From positions 1 through 64,000 of the forward strand of contig CANPVE010000004.1 in the NCBI GenBank assembly GCA_947581635.1: DNA of 64,000 nt, in the 5' to 3' direction. The stretch is from an uncultured Clostridia bacterium. GTDB taxonomy: Bacteria; Bacillota; Clostridia; Oscillospirales; Acutalibacteraceae. The notes under the pieces are model-generated. The model saw nothing but the letters and a program-made list of their open reading frames with translations. It did not search any database and was not told where the DNA came from. This document shows, one piece after another, positions 43,888 through 53,742 of the stretch; position 1 is the stretch's first letter, and each line of letters begins with the position of its first letter. Made by a program: the position numbers and the translations under genes.

Positions 43888-43952
43888 TCCAAATTGTAGA
43901 TATAAGGGAATATGCTTTTCTTATGAAACGATATCCCGCCATTAATTAAAAA

Positions 43953-43996
43953 TGTGTACAGATAAAGCATTAAGGTTTATCTGTACACATTTTTTT
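43953..43996. terminator. Terminator of pyrB, bidirectional
   Basis: A perfect 14-bp stem (43953-43966 with 43976-43989) is followed by TTTTTTT and preceded by a run of A's. Confidence 0.9.
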
Positions 43997-44116
43997 AGCG
44001 GAGCCGAAAATTAAGTTTATTACAAGTTCCAACAGGAAGTTCATGCCAACCTTGCCGCTTGTCAAACGGAAACGTCCGACATATTGAAGTATTATTTAAG
44101 GAAATCAAATAAATAT

Positions 44117-44905
44117 TCAGTTTCTATTGCTTTTGTCGTTTTTCTCGTTCTTCTTATAAAGAATTCTTAATCCCTCAAGCACAAGATTTTCATCACGAAT
44201 GAATTTTCTTTTGCAATTACGCACCACATCGGCGGAAAAACCGCCCGTTGCAATGGCTGTCACCGGCATTCCAATCTCATCCTCTATTCTGTCGATCATA
44301 CCGTCCAACAGCGAGGCAGCGCCGAAAATAAGACCCGACTGCATACATTCAATAGTATTCTTTCCCACAACGCGTTTTGGAGTGTCATAGCTTATTTGTG
44401 GAAGCTGAGCCATATTATTTACCAAAGCCGTCAGTGAAGTGCGTATACCGGGGTAAATCACCCCCCCTATCATCTTTCCGTCCTTGTCAATGACAGATAT
44501 AGTGCTGGCCGTACCCAAATCACAAACCACATTTGGCAGCGGGTATTTGTTAAGCGCCGCCACAGACACCGCCAACAAATCGGCACCAAGCTCCGCCGGG
44601 TCGTTTATCGCTATATTAAGCCCGGTTTTCATTCCAGGACCCACCACCATCGGATCAACACCGGCCGTCCTCCTGACAGCTTTGCAAACCGGATCCGTAA
44701 CAGCCGGAGAAACCGAGGAAACAATAGCGCCATCAAGCTTATCAACATCACAATTATATATGGAAAATATCCCCACAAGCTCCACGGCATATTGGTCGCA
44801 GGTTCTGTTCACATCGGTCGCTGCTCTAGCTGTGAATTCAAGCGAGTCACCGTTGTAAACGCCGATCGTTATATTTGTATTGCCGATATCTATAGCAAGA
44901 AGCAT
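44117..44905 (-). CDS. coaX: Type III pantothenate kinase
   Basis: This 262-residue ASKHA-fold enzyme phosphorylates pantothenate, the first step of coenzyme A synthesis, and is not inhibited by CoA. Motifs are the N-terminal DIGNTNITIGVY phosphate loop, DPAELGADLLA, the catalytic-aspartate region CDLGTASTISVI, YPGIRTSLTAL, and ATGGFSADV near the end. A GGGGGA site lies about 8 bp before the ATG. The CmpB-like membrane gene lies 80 bp upstream on the same strand. Length agrees with the family. Confidence 0.96.
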   Translation of the reverse strand: MLLAIDIGNTNITIGVYNGDSLEFTARAATDVNRTCDQYAVELVGIFSIYNCDVDKLDGAIVSSVSPAVTDPVCKAVRRTAGVDPMVVGPGMKTGLNIAINDPAELGADLLAVSVAALNKYPLPNVVCDLGTASTISVIDKDGKMIGGVIYPGIRTSLTALVNNMAQLPQISYDTPKRVVGKNTIECMQSGLIFGAASLLDGMIDRIEDEIGMPVTAIATGGFSADVVRNCKRKFIRDENLVLEGLRILYKKNEKNDKSNRN

Positions 44906-44985
44906 AACAAAGTCCCCCTGATTGCACCTGAAATTCGTATGTATAATTTATACCTGTTTTTATTATGTAAACAAAACGCAATTTA

Positions 44986-45969
44986 TTATTTGTCACTGTC
45001 TGAAACAAATTCCAAATTAGCAAATATTTTTTCCATTCTCTCATCAGGATAGTGAACGTCTATGTATTGCTCTAAAGCATTTGCCGGCGGACGGTAATCC
45101 TTAACCCGCTGTGACCATCTCAACACAGTGAAACCCGTGACAGCCGTGTTGAATACCATAAATGCCAGCAAAATCCAAGTGAGGGTCTTGCCGATTTTAT
45201 TCGGAATTTTTAAAATCCACTCAGCCATTATAGGATATATCTGTTTTATCCATATTATTCCGAGCACACCCCAAAACATCGAATACAGCAGGCATATTCG
45301 TCCGTTGATATTAAAGGCAAAATCGCTGTAATCCCATGAGGTAGAGCCGAAAACCGTTTCCTGAAACCACGAACAGGCATACTCAAGCACGCTTCCCACA
45401 GCAAAGCCACCCACAAAAGAATTGAGTTTTCCCCTGTTTCGGTAATTATATAAGCAAAGGGTCATCAGCAGCGCTCCCAGACCATATACCAGATTAAATG
45501 GTCCGTAGACCAAACCGGCGCGGCTTTCGTAATGCCCGTGTTTAATTATACACCAAATTACTTCCACCACGACGCCCACAAAACTGCCTATAAAGAAGAC
45601 CCAAAACAACTTATAGAAGGTCAATCCCTGTGCAAAATGAGCGTTCTTACGTTCTCGGATATCTATCTGAGCATTTGTAGGCGGCGTAATAGGCAGCTTA
45701 CTGCGCTTTGCCCTCTCGGATTCCCTAAGTTGTGTGTCAAATTCATCTATAATGCTGTTGGTTTCCAGCAGCAGCCTATACAGACTTTCACGAGTTCTTC
45801 TCAGTTCAGCCAGTTCTTCGCGCACCTCCAAGCATAGCCGTTCCTTTTCCTCGTCAGGCAAATTTTCTTCACCGACGATACGCGTAATTTTAGACATCAA
45901 CCCATCGCGGGTTTCGTCAAGCTGCCGCCGCATATCGTTGTTGATAAAACTGTAACTTTTATCATCCAT
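44986..45969 (-). CDS. Putative ABC transporter permease (CmpB-like) membrane protein with coiled-coil N-terminus
   Basis: This 327-residue protein has a coiled-coil cytoplasmic N-terminus (about 1-95) and then about five or six membrane segments. The core, FIGSFVGVVVEVIWC, then SRAGLVYGPFNLVYGLGAL, then SVLEYACSWFQETVFG and WDYSDFAFNINGRICLLYS, matches the family annotated as putative ABC transporter permease (CmpB, PF06541). No ATPase partner is adjacent and transport has not been shown for this family, to my knowledge. Its start at 45969 lacks a strong ribosome site but begins with a family-like frame. It lies upstream of coaX. Confidence 0.88.
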   Translation of the reverse strand: MDDKSYSFINNDMRRQLDETRDGLMSKITRIVGEENLPDEEKERLCLEVREELAELRRTRESLYRLLLETNSIIDEFDTQLRESERAKRSKLPITPPTNAQIDIRERKNAHFAQGLTFYKLFWVFFIGSFVGVVVEVIWCIIKHGHYESRAGLVYGPFNLVYGLGALLMTLCLYNYRNRGKLNSFVGGFAVGSVLEYACSWFQETVFGSTSWDYSDFAFNINGRICLLYSMFWGVLGIIWIKQIYPIMAEWILKIPNKIGKTLTWILLAFMVFNTAVTGFTVLRWSQRVKDYRPPANALEQYIDVHYPDERMEKIFANLEFVSDSDK

Positions 45970-46138
45970 GTTTTTAACTCTCTCCTACTTCGTAAAATTT
46001 TTACCTCTACATTATATAATGAGCGCATATTATTTGCAATAAAAAATACGCAAAACAAATTAATTTTTATTTATTGAAAAATTCATGTAAACTAATTATA
46101 ATGAATTACAGGTAAAAATAAGTGAAAGAAGTGGAATT

Positions 46139-47113
46139 GTGGAAAAATTGGCTATAGTGGTTCCATGTTATAATGAGGAACCGGTACTAGAGGATACCGC
46201 GAGGCAGCTCACTGATTTACTCAAAGATCTTACGCAAAGAGGTATAATTTCGCCCGACAGCTATATGCTGTTCGTAAATGACGGCAGTACAGACCGCACA
46301 TGGGAATTAATGCGACGCGAATTCGAGAACAATGACCTGTTCTGCGCCATGAATCTGGCGGCAAACGTCGGCCACCAGAACGCGCTGCTTGCCGGATTAT
46401 CGCAGGTATGCGATATGTGCGACATAGCGATAAGTATAGATGCGGATTTACAGGACGATATAGGCGTCATTGAGGAAATGATAGCAAAATATAAAGCCGG
46501 TGCCGACATAGTTTATGGCGTAAGAAAGGAGCGTAAAACGGATACATTCTTCAAGCGTTTTACGGCACAGTCATTTTATAGGGTAATGAATCTGCTGGGA
46601 GTTAAATCGATCTACAATCACGCTGATTATCGCCTTATGAGCAATCGCGCGTTAAATCAACTTATGCAGTACGGTGAGCGCAATCTTTTCATCAGGGGAA
46701 TCGTTCCTCTGATAGGCTATAAGACCGACAAAGTATACTATGCACGAAAGGAGCGCACCGCAGGAGAAAGCAAATATCCGCTGAAAAAAATGATATCCTT
46801 TGCCTTTGATGGGATAACGTCATTCAGCATAAAGCCGATAACAATGGTAATGCTGGCAGGTATAATTATAATATTCTGCTCAGTGATAGCATACATCTAT
46901 ATTCTCGCGTCTTTTTTTTCGGGCAGCACCGTGTCAGGCTGGTCATCCATAATGGCCTCAATATGGTTTTTGGGAGGCTTGCAGTTGTTGGCGATAGGCA
47001 TTGTCGGGGAATATGTGGGAAAAACGTATCTGGAAGTAAAGCAGAGACCCCGCTTCAATGTGGAAAAAATCCTACGGCATGACGCTGCAAATTCAAACGG
47101 CGACGATAACTGA
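46139..47113 (+). CDS. GT2 glycosyltransferase, polyprenyl-phosphate type (GtrB/DPM1-like)
   Basis: This 324-residue enzyme probably loads a sugar from a nucleotide donor onto undecaprenyl phosphate. The GT-A domain (1-225) has VVPCYNEEPVLEDTARQL, FVNDGSTDRTWELM, the DXD-like SIDADLQDD and the acceptor block YARKERTAGESKYPLKKM. Two C-terminal membrane helices (about 236-262 and 274-297) end in GEYVGKTYLEVKQRPRF, typical of this group. The start is GTG at 46139 with only a weak AAAGAAG site. No flippase or second transferase is adjacent, so the sugar and final acceptor are unknown. Confidence 0.92.
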   Translation: MEKLAIVVPCYNEEPVLEDTARQLTDLLKDLTQRGIISPDSYMLFVNDGSTDRTWELMRREFENNDLFCAMNLAANVGHQNALLAGLSQVCDMCDIAISIDADLQDDIGVIEEMIAKYKAGADIVYGVRKERKTDTFFKRFTAQSFYRVMNLLGVKSIYNHADYRLMSNRALNQLMQYGERNLFIRGIVPLIGYKTDKVYYARKERTAGESKYPLKKMISFAFDGITSFSIKPITMVMLAGIIIIFCSVIAYIYILASFFSGSTVSGWSSIMASIWFLGGLQLLAIGIVGEYVGKTYLEVKQRPRFNVEKILRHDAANSNGDDN

Positions 47114-47122
47114 ATAAATCAA

Positions 47123-47158
47123 AAAAGGGCCGTGCAAGGTGAATTGCATAGCCCTTTT
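47123..47158. terminator. Bidirectional terminator between GT2 gene and dnaJ
   Basis: AAAAGGGC (47123-47130) pairs with GCCCTTTT (47151-47158), with inner GTGCAA/TTGCA pairing. A's precede and T's end the stem. Confidence 0.75.
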
Positions 47159-47171
47159 ACAGGATAATCAA

Positions 47172-48293
47172 TTAAAAGAATTTTTTCTTTTTGTTAATCT
47201 TGGAAACATCGGTTCCCATAGATTCTTCAAGCTGCATTATCAGGTCGCGCTGTTCAGCGGTCACATTCTTAGGCACAATCACTGTAAAATGTACATATTG
47301 ATCGCCCTTGGAACGCGAATTAAGGCGCTGAATACCCTTGCCCTGCATACGGTTTATGTCGCCCGGCTGAGTGCCCGCCGGAACCTTTATTTTGACGTTG
47401 CCGTCCAGCGTGGGAATCTCTATCTCAGCACCAAATACGGCTTGACCGTATGTAATAGGCTGCTCCATGTGTACGTCATAGCCCTGTCGCTCAAAGATAT
47501 GGTGGGGACGTATATCTACATTGACATACAGATCACCCGACGATCCTCCGTTGCTCCCCTGATTGCCGGCACCGGATACGCGAACCTTTTGTCCCTCGTC
47601 CACTCCAGCCGGAAATTCTACAGGGCGCGTCGTTTTAACGCGAACTTTGCCCATACCGCTGCATTTTGTGCACTTGTGCTCTACGATTTTGCCCGTGCCC
47701 TGACAGGTCGTGCAAGAGTGTTGGGACTGAATAACTCCGAACGGAGTACGCTGATTTACGCGAACGTAACCCGTGCCGCTACATTCCGTACAGGTTTTTG
47801 GCGACGTCCCGGGCTGTGCTCCTGTGCCGCCGCATTGATTGCAGGTTTCAATACGATTATACTCGACGTTCTTAGTACATCCCTTTGCGGCTTCCTCAAA
47901 TGAGAGCGTTACCGACTTGCTCAAATCCGAGCCTCTGCGCGGCGCGTTTGGATTGGCGTGTCCGCCACCGCCGAAGCCGCCGCCAAAAAAGCTGCTGAAC
48001 AGGTCACCCAAGTCGCCGAAATCCACATTGTATCCGCCTGCACCTCCGGCGCCATAGTTCGGATCAACTCCCGCGTGACCGAATTGGTCGTAGCGAGCAC
48101 GCTTCTCGCTGTCCGAAAGCACCTCGTAGGCTTCTCCGACTTCCTTGAACTTTTCCTCGGCAGTCTTATCACCCGGATTCAAATCGGGATGATATTTTTT
48201 TGCCATTTGTCTGTATGCCTTTTTTATGTCAGCTTCCGAGGCGCCCTTTTCCAATCCGAGAACCTCGTAGTAATCTCTTTTTGTGTCTGCCAA
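47172..48293 (-). CDS. dnaJ: Chaperone DnaJ
   Basis: This 373-residue co-chaperone delivers clients to DnaK and stimulates its ATPase. In order it has a J domain (1-70, with [13 protein letters not shown] holding HPD), a Gly/Phe-rich region (about 75-115), a zinc-binding domain with four CxxCxGxG repeats ([32 protein letters not shown]), and C-terminal client-binding domains. The start is TTG (48293) with AAAGGA 9 bp upstream, giving [12 protein letters not shown]; the upstream ATG frame is unlike the family. Unlike most Firmicutes it is split from dnaK by 365 bp containing a terminator and a new promoter. Confidence 0.97.
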   Translation of the reverse strand: MADTKRDYYEVLGLEKGASEADIKKAYRQMAKKYHPDLNPGDKTAEEKFKEVGEAYEVLSDSEKRARYDQFGHAGVDPNYGAGGAGGYNVDFGDLGDLFSSFFGGGFGGGGHANPNAPRRGSDLSKSVTLSFEEAAKGCTKNVEYNRIETCNQCGGTGAQPGTSPKTCTECSGTGYVRVNQRTPFGVIQSQHSCTTCQGTGKIVEHKCTKCSGMGKVRVKTTRPVEFPAGVDEGQKVRVSGAGNQGSNGGSSGDLYVNVDIRPHHIFERQGYDVHMEQPITYGQAVFGAEIEIPTLDGNVKIKVPAGTQPGDINRMQGKGIQRLNSRSKGDQYVHFTVIVPKNVTAEQRDLIMQLEESMGTDVSKINKKKKFF

Positions 48294-48469
48294 AACAATT
48301 CGTCCTTTCACTGTACTCGGAAAAACCATTTCCGAAAACTTCACAGCTTATACTGACTTTGAATTAAAAAGCACAAAAGAACAAGTATAAAAACCGTTCA
48401 TATATTGTTGATGAAAATTTTTATATCGGGCCTTTTTAAAATCAGTATTATAATGCAGTAGCACCGCTT

Positions 48470-48498
48470 ATTATAAAACATTCTCGTTAAAAGGTCAA
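48470..48498 (-). promoter_or_regulatory. Separate dnaJ promoter
   Basis: On the minus strand, TTGACC (complement of 48493-48498) and TATAAT (complement of 48470-48475) are 17 bp apart. The site lies about 180 bp before the dnaJ start, and no CIRCE is near it. Confidence 0.75.
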
Positions 48499-48553
48499 TA
48501 GCTACGGCGAACCATGTTACCAAATTAACAATAAATTTTAAAATATATTTCAC

Positions 48554-48600
48554 AAAATTATTGGGACGAGTGTGCATCAACCCACCGCCCCAATAATTTT
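48554..48600 (-). terminator. Terminator after dnaK
   Basis: TTATTGGG (48558-48565) pairs with CCCAATAA (48589-48596), with extra inner pairing. The minus-strand U run is short (TTTTG), so read-through is possible. Confidence 0.6.
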
Positions 48601-48658
48601 ATTTATTCTTCAGTTCCTTTTTGATGAAAAAGGATCACGCCTTTGAAAGATTATACAA

Positions 48659-50491
48659 TCAGTTGTTGTCAACGTCGTTGTAGCCGCCGTTGTCCTCAAA
48701 ATTTGCGTCATAGGTTCCGTTGTCATACGGAGCTCCGTTGGGGGCGGCACCTGCCGCACCGGCGTCCTTATAGAGCTGTTCGCTCAGCTTGTAAAGCTCC
48801 TGCTGGAGAGCTTCGGTCTTGGACTTAACCTCGCTTACGGGGGCGCTGTCTTTGGACGAACGCAGATCGGCAATTTTGGACTGAACAGCAGACTTGGTGG
48901 CGGAATCAGCTTTGTCCCCAAGGTCATCAAGCAGCTTTTCGGTCTGATAGATAACCTGATCCGCATTGTTGCGAATGTCTACTTCTTCCCTGCGCTTCGC
49001 ATCCTCAGCGGCATATTTCTCGGCGTCTTTGACTGCTCTCTCGATATCAGCTTTATCCATGGAGGTCGAAGAAGTAATTGTGATGTGCTGCTCCTTGCCT
49101 GTACCCTTATCTCTGGCAGATACGTTCACGATACCGTTTGCGTCGATATCGAATGTAACTTCGATCTGAGGAATACCACGGCGGGCGGGGGCAATTCCGT
49201 CGAGATGGAACACTCCCAGCAACTTATTGTCCCTGGAAAACTCGCGTTCGCCTTGAAGGACTTTAACCTCAACAGACGTCTGGTTATCGGCCGCTGTGGT
49301 AAACACCTGAGACTTCTTTGCCGGAATGGTTGTGTTTCTCTCGATAATTTTGGTGCAGACTTCGCCCATTGTCTCGATACCGAGTGAAAGCGGAGTTACA
49401 TCGAGCAGCAGCATTCCGTTGACTTCGCCGCCGAGAACACCGCCCTGGAGGGCCGCGCCGAGAGCAACACATTCATCGGGATTAATGCCCTTAAAGGGTT
49501 CCTTGCCGATGAGCTTCTTTACGGCTTCCTGAACCGCAGGAATTCTTGACGAACCACCCACCATGAGAACCTTGTCGATCTGGCCTACAGACAGACCGCT
49601 GTCAGAAAGCGCCTGACGGACAGGACCCATAGTCTTGTCAACCAAATCCGATGTAAGTTCGTTGAACTTTGCTCTGGTGAGCGTGAGATCAAGATGTTTC
49701 GGACCTGTAGAGTCGGAGGTAATAAAGGGAAGGTTTATCTGAGCGGTAGTCATACCGGAAAGCTCAATCTTTGCCTTTTCCGCAGCTTCTTTAAGTCTCT
49801 GCATAGCCATCTTGTCGTTTGAAAGGTCAACTCCGTCACTCTTGCGGAATTCCTCGCATATCCAGTTTATAATCCTCGCGTCGAAATCGTCGCCGCCGAG
49901 ACGGTTGTTACCTGCGGTTGCGAGGACTTCCTGAACACCGTCGCCCATTTCGATGATGGAGACATCGAACGTGCCGCCGCCAAGGTCGTAAACCATAACT
50001 TTCTGGTCGGTTTCCTTATCAATGCCGTAAGAAAGAGCGGCGGCCGTAGGCTCGTTGATGATTCTCTTTACATCGAGGCCCGCAATCTTGCCTGCGTCTT
50101 TTGTGGCCTGACGCTGTGAATCCGTGAAGTAAGCGGGCACAGTGATAACCGCGCTCGTGACTGTCTCGCCGAGATACGCCTCAGCATCCGCCTTGAGCTT
50201 TTGCAGAATCATAGCGGAAATCTCCTGCGGCGTATACTTCTTATCATCAATAGTGACGGTATGGTTTGTGCCCATCTCTCTCTTTATAGAAGAAATAGTT
50301 CTGTCGGGGTTGGTAATGGCCTGACGCTTTGCGACCGTGCCTACCATTCTTTCGCCTGTTTTGCTGAAACCCACGACGGAAGGCGTCGTTCTTGCACCTT
50401 CGCTGTTGGGAATAACGACGGCCTCGCCGCCTTCAATAACCGCCACACAAGAATTTGTTGTACCAAGGTCAATACCTATTGTCTTTGCCAT
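48659..50491 (-). CDS. dnaK: Chaperone DnaK (Hsp70)
   Basis: This 610-residue ATP-dependent chaperone has the nucleotide-binding domain (1-360) with [32 protein letters not shown] and [12 protein letters not shown], a linker with [14 protein letters not shown], and a substrate domain with a C-terminal lid. The tail is Gly-, Asp- and Asn-rich and ends [11 protein letters not shown] in place of the usual EEVD-like end. The start at 50491 has GAGGAGG upstream; the frame from 50575 is not family-like. It is the third gene of the hrcA-grpE-dnaK unit under CIRCE control. Confidence 0.98.
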   Translation of the reverse strand: MAKTIGIDLGTTNSCVAVIEGGEAVVIPNSEGARTTPSVVGFSKTGERMVGTVAKRQAITNPDRTISSIKREMGTNHTVTIDDKKYTPQEISAMILQKLKADAEAYLGETVTSAVITVPAYFTDSQRQATKDAGKIAGLDVKRIINEPTAAALSYGIDKETDQKVMVYDLGGGTFDVSIIEMGDGVQEVLATAGNNRLGGDDFDARIINWICEEFRKSDGVDLSNDKMAMQRLKEAAEKAKIELSGMTTAQINLPFITSDSTGPKHLDLTLTRAKFNELTSDLVDKTMGPVRQALSDSGLSVGQIDKVLMVGGSSRIPAVQEAVKKLIGKEPFKGINPDECVALGAALQGGVLGGEVNGMLLLDVTPLSLGIETMGEVCTKIIERNTTIPAKKSQVFTTAADNQTSVEVKVLQGEREFSRDNKLLGVFHLDGIAPARRGIPQIEVTFDIDANGIVNVSARDKGTGKEQHITITSSTSMDKADIERAVKDAEKYAAEDAKRREEVDIRNNADQVIYQTEKLLDDLGDKADSATKSAVQSKIADLRSSKDSAPVSEVKSKTEALQQELYKLSEQLYKDAGAAGAAPNGAPYDNGTYDANFEDNGGYNDVDNN

Positions 50492-50564
50492 AATAAAATT
50501 CCTCCTCGAATTTTGACTTGCATTTTTAAATCGCTGATTATTACTAAGAATTATACACTTATAA

Positions 50565-51185
50565 TCATTCCGCAACCTGTACCATTGCGGGGCGAATTAT
50601 CTTGTCGCCCAGTTTGTAACCCTTCTGAAGCACGGCGGCTATCGCGCCGGACTCCACACCTTCTGCACTCAGCGTACCGACACAGTGATGTATATTCGGA
50701 TCAAACGTCTCACCGATCTGACCGAACGACGAAACTCCAAGCTTATCCAACACCTGAACCGCCTGCGCGTTTATCATCTCAACGCCCTTGCGCATATCAT
50801 CTGCAGAGGCATTCTCAGCCGCAAGCGCACGCTCGATATTATCTATTATCGGCAGCAAGGCAGCAACACCGGAAGCGGTGGCGTCAGCATAGATCGCATC
50901 TTTCTCACGCTGAGAACGTTTCCTGAAATTATCGTATTCCGCCGCCAGTCTCAGCCGAATATCAGCGAGCTGTGCAAGCTCCGCCTTGACCTTCTCGGTC
51001 TCCGCCTGTGCCGCGCTCAACGCCTTTTGAAGGACGCTTATGTCAACGCTTTCATCTGAGACGTCAGCCTCTTCAGTCTGCGAATCGGCGGCGTCGGCTT
51101 TGGCTTCTTCCTCCTTTACTTCGGCGGAAGCCGCCTTGGTTTCCTCTGCTGCATTTTCTTCTGTTTTTTTCTTATTATTGAACAA
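50565..51185 (-). CDS. grpE: Nucleotide exchange factor GrpE
   Basis: This 206-residue protein releases ADP from DnaK. A disordered, Ala/Glu-rich N-terminus (about 1-60) precedes the long dimerising helix ([30 protein letters not shown]) and the beta domain, with [28 protein letters not shown] and [20 protein letters not shown]. The TTG at 51185 is chosen because AAAGGGG lies 9 bp upstream; the frame from 51251 overlaps the end of hrcA without a site. It lies 62 bp after hrcA and 73 bp before dnaK. Confidence 0.96.
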   Translation of the reverse strand: MFNNKKKTEENAAEETKAASAEVKEEEAKADAADSQTEEADVSDESVDISVLQKALSAAQAETEKVKAELAQLADIRLRLAAEYDNFRKRSQREKDAIYADATASGVAALLPIIDNIERALAAENASADDMRKGVEMINAQAVQVLDKLGVSSFGQIGETFDPNIHHCVGTLSAEGVESGAIAAVLQKGYKLGDKIIRPAMVQVAE

Positions 51186-51247
51186 AACTAGCAGCCCCTT
51201 TCCAAAAATAATGTAGGCAAATTTTGCCGATAGGGCAACATTAGCGG

Positions 51248-52294
51248 TCACCCACCCATAATTCCCTTGAGCATACCACCTACAGCGTCGGCAAAATAAT
51301 CAATGTAAGGTATGAGCCTTGCGTAATTCATTCTGGTCGGTCCGACAACTCCTATCCATCCGGCCGTCTGACCGCCGCCGTAATATCTTTCGGTAATCAT
51401 AGCCGTACCCTCAAGCTCAGGTCTGTGCGATTCGTTGCCTATCAATATGCAGGTTCTGCCGCTGTTGGCGAAGCCGTTTCCCTCCCCCAGCAAATCCGCC
51501 ACCGCACCTCTCTTTTCCATGAAATCCATGATGCCGGCAAGCTGCCACTCGGCAAACACACCTCGCGCCAGCATACTCGACTGACCTTCCATGATCACCT
51601 GCATATCTTTTGACTCCTCAACGCACTCGCGCGCTGCGGTAAAGAGCGGCTCGAGCGTGTGCCACAAGTCGCCCACACGAAACGCAGTTTCGGCAATGAA
51701 TTCGTCGTCAATGCTGCCGATGGGAACGCTCAGCAGCCTGTCGCGAAGCACCGCACGAAAACTGTCGAGCATATCAAGTGAAACGTCTCCGTGCATTCGG
51801 CAAATCCTGGTTTTGAGTATTGTTGGAGAGATCATTATAAGCAGCATTACCGACTTGGGACTTATGCTCATAAGTTCCACATTTGTGACCTTTGGATGTT
51901 CATCTTCAGGATTGGTAACGACGGCCAGAAGACCTGTCTGCTCTGCGATCAGCGAGGCGGTCACCTCCAGAAACTTGTTGGGGTCATAGCTGAATTCTGA
52001 GAGCCTGCGGTCTATTTCACCCTTAAGTTCCAAGGGAAGCTCATGATTGCCCATCATCAGATGGTCAACGTAAAGACGGTATCCGCGCTGAGAAGGGATC
52101 CTGCCCGATGAGGTGTGGGGCTGCTCCAGATATCCGCTAGCCACAAGCTCCGCCATGTCGTTGCGTATGGTGGCAGATGAAACCGAATTTTCCATAGCCT
52201 CCGCCAATGTCTTACTCGCGATAGGTTCGCCCGTGAGAACATAATTTTCGATTATCGAAGCCAAAATCTTGAGTTTTCTTGCTCTCGGCTCCAT
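51248..52294 (-). CDS. hrcA: Heat-shock repressor HrcA
   Basis: This 348-residue repressor binds CIRCE and is kept active by GroEL. The N-terminal winged helix-turn-helix (about 1-75) has RKLKILASIIENYVLTGEPI, then SSATIRNDMAELVASGYLEQ and the PHTSSGRIPSQRGYRLYVD signature. The central GAF-like and dimerisation parts end in GVVGPTRMNYARLIPYIDY. It heads the operon with grpE and dnaK, and CIRCE sites are seen both here (52347) and before groES (40647), so it controls itself and both chaperone sets. AAGGA lies about 11 bp before the ATG. Confidence 0.97.
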   Translation of the reverse strand: MEPRARKLKILASIIENYVLTGEPIASKTLAEAMENSVSSATIRNDMAELVASGYLEQPHTSSGRIPSQRGYRLYVDHLMMGNHELPLELKGEIDRRLSEFSYDPNKFLEVTASLIAEQTGLLAVVTNPEDEHPKVTNVELMSISPKSVMLLIMISPTILKTRICRMHGDVSLDMLDSFRAVLRDRLLSVPIGSIDDEFIAETAFRVGDLWHTLEPLFTAARECVEESKDMQVIMEGQSSMLARGVFAEWQLAGIMDFMEKRGAVADLLGEGNGFANSGRTCILIGNESHRPELEGTAMITERYYGGGQTAGWIGVVGPTRMNYARLIPYIDYFADAVGGMLKGIMGG

Positions 52295-52346
52295 TTAACC
52301 AAACCATCCTTATCAAGGGTCTGTTTCCCTTTAGATTTCGCATCAA

Positions 52347-52373
52347 TTAGCACTCTCGGCTATCGAGTGCTAA
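52347..52373. promoter_or_regulatory. CIRCE operator of hrcA-grpE-dnaK
   Basis: A perfect TTAGCACTC (52347-52355), 9-bp spacer, GAGTGCTAA (52365-52373) lies between the promoter and the hrcA start. Confidence 0.97.
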
Positions 52374-52384
52374 TTGATGTTTAT

Positions 52385-52413
52385 AATTTACCACTTATTG
52401 CGTTCATTGTCAA
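52385..52413 (-). promoter_or_regulatory. hrcA operon promoter
   Basis: On the minus strand, TTGACA (complement of 52408-52413) and TAAATT (complement of 52385-52390) are 17 bp apart, 11 bp before the CIRCE. Confidence 0.75.
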
Positions 52414-52533
52414 GAGATTAATGTGAAGATTATGTTAATCAATTATTATAATTTTCTGATGAAGCAATAATAATTACAATTAAACGCGGCTAAAATCACA
52501 ATTTTATAGTTACTATGAACATACATCAAAAAA

Positions 52534-52670
52534 TGCAGTCAAATTTTCCATAGCAATCAAAATAATCAGCAAGACAGGTAAGGGAATACAAACGAAGCAA
52601 TACGATATTATATCCTGCCTGTCAATTTTCTGATTGCTTTTTAATTGCTATAAATGAAGAATCGACTGCA
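52534..52670. repeat. 137-bp imperfect palindrome (possible structured RNA or miniature element)
   Basis: Nested inverted segments pair in order: TGCAGTC (52534-52540) with GACTGCA (52664-52670), ATAGCAAT (52550-52557) with ATTGCTAT (52644-52651), ATCAG (52565-52569) with CTGAT (52630-52634), and GACAGG (52573-52578) with CCTGTC (52618-52623). About 39 bp form the apical part. It lies between the hrcA promoter and the stop of the helical-bundle gene at 52693. It may be a large terminator, an RNA or a MITE-like element. Confidence 0.6.
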
Positions 52671-52692
52671 CTTTTATCAAATTTTACCTGTC

Positions 52693-53127
52693 TTAAAGAT
52701 ATTCCTTCATGCGTTCAGCCATGCGTTCCTCTATATCGATCAATCTGTGGGCTATACTGCGGGATTTAGAATCAGCTTCAGTATACTCATTCAGATATCC
52801 TGTCAGCGATTTAATGCCCATATTGCAGCCGTCTGTCATTATATCGGCAACTACCTTGTCATCAGAGCCCATCTGCAATTTGACATTAGTTTTCACCCAT
52901 GACATTCCCTTCGCTATTGGGTGAGGTTCCTTTGTGTCTCCGCCGCATTGCAGCAGCAAATCATGCGTTTCGTCACCCAGAACGCCGTGCTCGTGACGGC
53001 TGAGTTCCAGTGTTTTTTTCAGTTTCGGGTCTTTTACCGAGGGCATCACCTCGTCAATCGAGCTTACGCCCATTTTTATTCCCGCATTACATTCCCTGAG
53101 AAGTTTCAGCGTATCATCGTTTTCCAT
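52693..53127 (-). CDS. Helical-bundle protein, possibly ferritin-like (DUF2383-type outline)
   Basis: This 144-residue protein is predicted all-helical with no signal or membrane segment. The blocks LLRECNAGIKMGVSSIDEVM, ELSRHEHGVLGDETHDLL and SIAHRLIDIEERMAERMKEYL suggest four amphipathic helices with acidic and His residues at regular places, as in ferritin-like or DUF2383 bundles. Metal binding is not proven. The ATG at 53127 is likely but its AAGGAA site is 15 bp away; GTG at 53142 or TTG at 53151 are possible. It follows nrdG by 84 bp on the same strand. Confidence 0.6.
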   Translation of the reverse strand: MENDDTLKLLRECNAGIKMGVSSIDEVMPSVKDPKLKKTLELSRHEHGVLGDETHDLLLQCGGDTKEPHPIAKGMSWVKTNVKLQMGSDDKVVADIMTDGCNMGIKSLTGYLNEYTEADSKSRSIAHRLIDIEERMAERMKEYL

Positions 53128-53211
53128 AATTAAAGCAAACACTTCCTTCAAATAAATACTTCACAAGTATAATTTGCGGAAATGCCCGTTTTATGCATAA
53201 AGAATTCAGTT

Positions 53212-53721
53212 TCATTCAAATTCAAACGTAACCGCTTGTCCCTTTTCTAGAGATCTTTTTACATCTATGACTCTCTGATTGGCAGAACCGCGAAACTTAA
53301 GCTCCAAATCCATCTGTTCACGCACAAATTGTCCATCTATAAGTGTGTCGGTATTTAGCAGCAGGTCCATAATTGCGGGTTCTTTGTGGGATTTATCCAG
53401 CAGCTCCTCGTATGTGTACCCTGAATATGCTATAACGTCTTTTCCCGCCGCGTGTACCCTTGCGGCAAGTTCGGCCAATGGCCGGGGCTGCTCAAACGGT
53501 TCGCCGCCCGACAGAGTCACACCTCTGATGAGCGGATCAGCCATCATTTCATCAAACAAATCGTCTGTATCTGCAAAGTACCCTCCCTCGAAATCGTGGG
53601 TTTGAGGGTTATGACATCCCTCGCAGTTGTGCGGACATCCCTGCGTAAATATAGTATATCGCACTCCGGGACCGTCAACGACAGACTCCGAAATTATGCC
53701 TGCTATACGCAGTTTTGACAT
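53212..53721 (-). CDS. nrdG: Anaerobic ribonucleotide reductase activating protein NrdG
   Basis: This 169-residue radical SAM enzyme makes the glycyl radical on class III ribonucleotide reductase NrdD. The cluster motif CPHNCEGC (Cys-x4-Cys-x2-Cys form, in FTQGCPHNCEGCHNPQTH) is intact, with GVTLSGGEPFEQP as the SAM-binding GGE motif. Length is typical. Its usual partner nrdD is not in the window. The start at 53721 lacks a strong site and lies 21 bp after the upstream membrane-protein gene, so translational coupling may help. It supports an anaerobic lifestyle. Confidence 0.95.
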   Translation of the reverse strand: MSKLRIAGIISESVVDGPGVRYTIFTQGCPHNCEGCHNPQTHDFEGGYFADTDDLFDEMMADPLIRGVTLSGGEPFEQPRPLAELAARVHAAGKDVIAYSGYTYEELLDKSHKEPAIMDLLLNTDTLIDGQFVREQMDLELKFRGSANQRVIDVKRSLEKGQAVTFEFE

Positions 53722-53742
53722 AAAAATTCACCAACCTGTTTA

